From CAWKOH01 sp963851245 (GTDB lineage: Bacteria > Actinomycetota > Acidimicrobiia > Acidimicrobiales > Palsa-688): a stretch of 64,000 nucleotides of DNA. A program made the translations under genes and the position numbers. Positions within the stretch are counted from its first letter, which is position 1; the number at the start of each line of letters is the position of its first letter. The stretch covers positions 124,001 through 188,000 of the forward strand of contig CAWKOH010000005.1 in the NCBI GenBank assembly GCA_963851245.1, given 5' to 3'. The notes below the pieces were generated by a model. That model saw only the letters and a program-made list of their open reading frames with translations. It had not been told where the DNA came from and did no database searches. Below are positions 60,929 to 64,000 of the stretch, piece after piece.

Positions 60929-61026
60929 GACGACGGCGACAGATCCGTCGAGCGAACGGTTGCCCGGCGCAGGGCTCCCCCCTGGCGCGGATGTGGGGCG
61001 TGGGTCGATCGTCGTGCCCAGTCAGT

Positions 61027-61070
61027 CCGGCAGTGTCCCGGCAGTGTCCCGGCAGTGCCCCGTCAGTCCG
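61027..61070. repeat. 11-bp tandem repeat at the amidohydrolase 3' end
   Basis: CCGGCAGTGTC (61027-61037), CCGGCAGTGTC (61038-61048), CCGGCAGTGCC (61049-61059) and a degenerate CCGTCAGTCCG (61060-61070) form about four units. The 11-bp period is not a multiple of three, so copy-number change would shift any frame through it. It spans the stop of the amidohydrolase gene and the supposed start region of the SDR at 60128. Confidence 0.75.
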
Positions 61071-62271
61071 GCAGGAGCCACCGGGCATTGTCGACGAACA
61101 CCCTGCGCATAACCTCGGGCTCAAATCGTTGGAGCTTCCGGCTGACATCGCCCATGGGGTCGCGGCCACCCTCAGGGTGCGGGTAGTCGCTGGAGTAGCA
61201 GTAGACCTCCGGCATCTCGAACTGCTGGATATAGGTGTCGACCGGTTCGATGTCGAACAGCGATACCCGGACGTTGCGCCGGATGTAGTCCGACGGCTGC
61301 AACCGGATCGGCAGCGCTCCCTCCATGTTCCCGAGCGAGAACTTGCGGGAGTGGGCGTGCCAGAAGTCGAGGAGCTGGGCCAGCGGGCCGACCCACTGGC
61401 CGAGCACCTCGCAGGAGCCGAACCGCAGACGCGGGTGCCGTTCGAACACACCGCCGAACACCATGGTTGTCAGGAAGTTCTGGACGGGCAGGTGCAGCGT
61501 CGACAGCGTCCACGGGTCCATCTGGAACTCCTCGCCGGCCTTCCAGCCCACGAATGCTGGGGCCTGCCGCCAGGAGGTCGTCATGAGAAAGTCGGCGTCG
61601 GAACCGACGTGAGCGAGCACGGGGACATCGGCCGCCGCCAGCAGGTCCCAAACCGGATCGAGGTCGGGATGCGCCGGAGAGACACCGCCAGGCAGCGCCG
61701 CGCTCGGCATCCAGATGGCCCGCACGCCATGGTCGACCATCCACCTGCACTCGGCGAGGAGGTCGTCGACGCTGTCCGAGAGAGCGACCCCCACGGCCCG
61801 TATCCGATCCGTCGCCCGGGCTGTTCGAACGCACCAGTCGTTGTAGGCCCGAATCAACTGGCGGGCGTAGCCTTTGCGGTCGCCGGTGATCGAACGCAGC
61901 ATGTCGGGAAACTGGTCGCATCGGAAGTAGAAGCTCACGGCGTACAGCCCGATGCTGCCGGGGAACATCATCTGCCGGCGCACTCCCATCAGATCCAGGA
62001 CTTCCAGACGCCGGTCCAGATCGAAGGCGCCCGGGGCGCGTGCGAACTTGGTAAGCCACACCGTCTCCGGCGTGATCTCGGTGTCGTCGGCCGCCACGAA
62101 CTGCTTGATGGGCATGGATGAGCCCTCGAATGCGGCCGCGAACTCTCTCACGACGGAACCGAACTGGTCCTCCCAGAGGTTCACGGGGGTGTACTCGTGG
62201 CTGTCGGCGTCGAGGATCGACCCGGCGTATGGCTCGAGCACTGCCGGCACGGCGGCGGTCGTGGTCGTCAT
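61063..62271 (-). CDS. Amidohydrolase-2 family metal-dependent hydrolase, paralogue 4
   Basis: 402 residues from ATG 62271, overlapping the upstream SDR stop by 4 bp (ATGA). Features: GSILDADSHEYTPVNLWEDQ (DADSH start), RRQMMFPGSIGLYAVSFYF, HPDLDPVWDLLAAADVPVLA then HVGSDADFLMTT, HPRLRFGSCEVLGQWVGPL and CYSSDYPHPEGGRDPMGDV near the end. It shares its design with the paralogues at 18693, 20074 and 28685. It belongs to the leftward operon TauD-SDR-amidohydrolase-SDR. Reaction unknown. Confidence 0.84.
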   Translation of the reverse strand: MTTTTAAVPAVLEPYAGSILDADSHEYTPVNLWEDQFGSVVREFAAAFEGSSMPIKQFVAADDTEITPETVWLTKFARAPGAFDLDRRLEVLDLMGVRRQMMFPGSIGLYAVSFYFRCDQFPDMLRSITGDRKGYARQLIRAYNDWCVRTARATDRIRAVGVALSDSVDDLLAECRWMVDHGVRAIWMPSAALPGGVSPAHPDLDPVWDLLAAADVPVLAHVGSDADFLMTTSWRQAPAFVGWKAGEEFQMDPWTLSTLHLPVQNFLTTMVFGGVFERHPRLRFGSCEVLGQWVGPLAQLLDFWHAHSRKFSLGNMEGALPIRLQPSDYIRRNVRVSLFDIEPVDTYIQQFEMPEVYCYSSDYPHPEGGRDPMGDVSRKLQRFEPEVMRRVFVDNARWLLPD

Positions 62272-63251
62272 GGCAGCTCCTGGTCGTCGGCTCGGAGCAG
62301 TGGGGCTCTACCGGCCGCCACTGTTACGGGCTCTTGAGGCTGGAAGCCGAGGATCTCGGCGTGGTGCGCGGACGCGTGGACCCCATCCCGTATGAGGACG
62401 TGGCCGGCGTTGTCTGTTAAGTCAGCCAGATGCTCCAGCAGGGATTCCGGTGTGGGATCGGGGTCGACCCAGCCGACGGTCTCGCCGAAAGTGGTGCGGG
62501 CAACCCGACCGCCGCCGGCCACGAGCACCTCACCGTTCAGAGGGCAGGCCTCGCTGGCCAGAACGGCCACGACAGGCGACACCTGCTCGGGACGCATGGT
62601 TGCCAGGAACCAGGTCCGGAACTCCGATTCGGCCAGGTTCTCCGCCATCCGGGTGGCGCCTACCGGTTCGACGGCGTTGACCAGGATCCCCTGGGGGCGC
62701 CCTTCCGCCGCCAGACCACGGGTCAGGCCCACCAGGGAGGCTTTGGCCGTCGAATACGGCAGCGATCCGGGCAACCCGTGCAGGGCGCTCGACGATGTGA
62801 AAACCACTCGCCCGTACCCCTGCGCCTGCATGGTGGGCCAGGCTTCGTGGGCGAGGGCGAACGCGGCCCTGGCGTTGATGGCCAGCTGGGCGTCGAGGCG
62901 ATCCAGGGTCTCCTCCTCGAAAGGCCGGCCACCAGACGTGAAGCCGGCGTTGTGGACCACGGCGTCGAGGCGGCCCCCCTCGGCCAGGGCAACCCGAACC
63001 GCCCCCCGAGCCCCCTCCTCGGTGGCCAGGTCGGCCGTGTATGCGACGGCGCGGCCGCCTTCGTCCCGTATAGCGTCGACCGTGACGGTGGCTGCCGTGG
63101 GATCACTTCCTGTGCCGAACAGTTCGGTGCCTGCGTCGGCTACCACCACGCAGGCCCCCCGCCGGGCCAGCAGTTGCGCGTGGCTGCGACCGATGCCTCG
63201 TCCGGCCCCGGTCACCAGGACGACGCGATCGTCGAAGCGGACCTCTCCCAT
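62268..63251 (-). CDS. Short-chain dehydrogenase/reductase (SDR)
   Basis: 327 residues from ATG 63251, 8 bp after the TauD-type stop. VVLVTGAGRGIGRSHAQLLA and VVVADAGTELFGTGSDPTA form the cofactor site; NAGFTSGGRP, then SSSALHGLPGSLPYSTAKAS, gives the catalytic Ser-Tyr-Lys. The C-terminal 70 residues (LNGEVLVAGGGRVARTTFG) match the extended SDR type of the gene at 8286, which shares the GGGRV segment. The two are related copies. It is likely a 3-hydroxyacyl-CoA or cyclic alcohol dehydrogenase. Confidence 0.88.
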   Translation of the reverse strand: MGEVRFDDRVVLVTGAGRGIGRSHAQLLARRGACVVVADAGTELFGTGSDPTAATVTVDAIRDEGGRAVAYTADLATEEGARGAVRVALAEGGRLDAVVHNAGFTSGGRPFEEETLDRLDAQLAINARAAFALAHEAWPTMQAQGYGRVVFTSSSALHGLPGSLPYSTAKASLVGLTRGLAAEGRPQGILVNAVEPVGATRMAENLAESEFRTWFLATMRPEQVSPVVAVLASEACPLNGEVLVAGGGRVARTTFGETVGWVDPDPTPESLLEHLADLTDNAGHVLIRDGVHASAHHAEILGFQPQEPVTVAAGRAPLLRADDQELP

Positions 63252-63259
63252 TTTCGGCG

Positions 63260-64000
63260 CTATTCCGCCAGCCCGCCGTGCTGACGCAAACGACGGCGCT
63301 GCCCGGCAGGCACGGGATCTCGCCGGTGCTGGAGGCCCACATTGTCCCAGAGGACCATGTCCCCCGTCCGCCAGCCGTGCTCGTAGACGGGTGCCGCCGC
63401 ATCCAGGTGGACGCGCAGTTGCGTCAGAAGTTCGTCGCTCTCGGCGCGGTCCATGCCGGCGATGCGATCGGCGAAGTCGTTGACATACAGGGCCCGCCTT
63501 CCGGTGTGGGGGTGGGTGACGAACACCGGGTGCATGGCGTCGCAAGACCGCGGTAGCTCGACAGGTGACGGGAGGCGCGGGTCGAAGTAGATCACCTGGC
63601 GGTCCTCGAGTTCACCGCGCAGCCTGCGGGGCAGGGTTTCAGAGGCGACGTAGGTGTCTCGGAACTGGGTCGTCACGGAGCCTTCCTCGAAGTCCAGGGC
63701 CTCGAGCACACTGAGGACCTTGATCATCGGCCGGTGGCTCTGGTCGTTGTGCCAAACCAGCTCGCTGGCCCCGGTCGCCTCGGGGTCGTAGTACGTGGAA
63801 CCGCGGTTGTCGTCGGCTCGATGCTGATAAGCGCGCATCTCCTTTGTGAGATCACTGGCGGGGCCGCCTTGGTGGATGTGGCCCCGGTAGTGAGCCGCAC
63901 CGTCCTCGGTGTCGAGCACCAGGCGGCCGAAACCCCGGAGGAATCCGTCTAGCTCCCCCTCGCTCGGGCTTGGTTGGCCGCGCAGGATCAGAAGCAGGTG
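63260..64000 (-). CDS. TauD/TfdA-family 2-oxoglutarate-dependent dioxygenase (partial, N-terminus off the window)
   Basis: At least 246 residues, the frame being open to the window edge and lacking the N-terminus. The facial triad is seen as ELVWHNDQSHRPM (HxD) and WDNVGLQHRRDPVPAGQRRR (second His with the 2-oxoglutarate-binding Arg). HPVFVTHPHTGRRALYVNDF is a family segment. Such enzymes hydroxylate sulfonates, aryloxyacids or other substrates using Fe(II) and 2-oxoglutarate. It is upstream gene of the leftward operon with two SDRs and an amidohydrolase. The substrate is unknown. Confidence 0.9.
   Translation of the reverse strand, partial: HLLLILRGQPSPSEGELDGFLRGFGRLVLDTEDGAAHYRGHIHQGGPASDLTKEMRAYQHRADDNRGSTYYDPEATGASELVWHNDQSHRPMIKVLSVLEALDFEEGSVTTQFRDTYVASETLPRRLRGELEDRQVIYFDPRLPSPVELPRSCDAMHPVFVTHPHTGRRALYVNDFADRIAGMDRAESDELLTQLRVHLDAAAPVYEHGWRTGDMVLWDNVGLQHRRDPVPAGQRRRLRQHGGLAE

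Noticed and set aside
1..64000. CRISPR array
   Set aside because: The repeats seen are adjacent tandem units or paired elements, without 25-40 bp repeats separated by unique spacers.

Overview
This 64 kb window comes from a GC-rich bacterium, most likely an actinomycete and possibly one of the Acidimicrobiia. That placement is inferred from gene content, not from a marker gene: three F420-dependent luciferase-like oxidoreductases, an NDMA-type alcohol dehydrogenase, three soluble P450s, class III CoA-transferases, many GTG starts, PHA metabolism, and a BldC/Xis-like HTH protein. No rRNA, tRNA, CRISPR array or insertion sequence was recognised.

Layout. 0-12 kb: acyl-CoA and small-molecule catabolism (D-aminoacylase-type amidohydrolase cut by the window edge, esterase, internally deleted crotonase, CoA-transferase, thioesterase, LLM oxidoreductase, Crp regulator, SDR divergent from an acyl-CoA ligase). 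12-18 kb: a NiCoT-family metal transporter behind a cobalamin riboswitch, siderophore-interacting flavoprotein, DUF899 protein, mtnA, and small HTH and zinc-ribbon genes. 18-45 kb: a dense catabolic region with three amidohydrolase-2 family proteins, three P450s, PHA depolymerase and synthase, NDMA-type alcohol dehydrogenase, DUF7064-like protein, phosphotransferase, AMP ligase, SnoaL-like protein, two CoA-transferases, TetR regulator, cupin and SDR. 45-53 kb: a GH3 glycosidase with a PA14-like insert, SixA-like phosphatase, a small zinc ribbon, sulfotransferase plus NAD-epimerase, and a TauE/SafE permease. 53-56.4 kb: the biotin operon bioA-bioF-bioD. 56-64 kb: epoxide-hydrolase-like protein with an FAD monooxygenase, a broken metallo-beta-lactamase-fold gene, a repeat-rich intergenic region, and a leftward operon TauD-SDR-amidohydrolase-SDR.

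How the genes fit together. Much of the window looks like machinery to import, activate as CoA esters, oxidise and break down hydrophobic cyclic or branched substrates, with PHA as a carbon store. Cobalamin-gated metal uptake and biotin synthesis would supply cofactors for such metabolism (for example propionate-type pathways), but the pathway enzymes themselves are not in the window, so the substrate is unknown.

Notable points. At least ten single-base frameshifts interrupt six genes, several in short homopolymer runs, which suggests either uncorrected indel errors or active gene decay. Two distant intergenic loci (4.8 and 59.9 kb) share a roughly 110-bp tandem-hairpin repeat with GTTGCGTT-type arms next to GCCGGCGG direct repeats. 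At the second locus a GACGTC-containing tandem array provides the stop codon of a gene. Several short coding remnants (isocitrate-lyase-like, ABC-2 permease-like, MarR-like) lie between intact genes.
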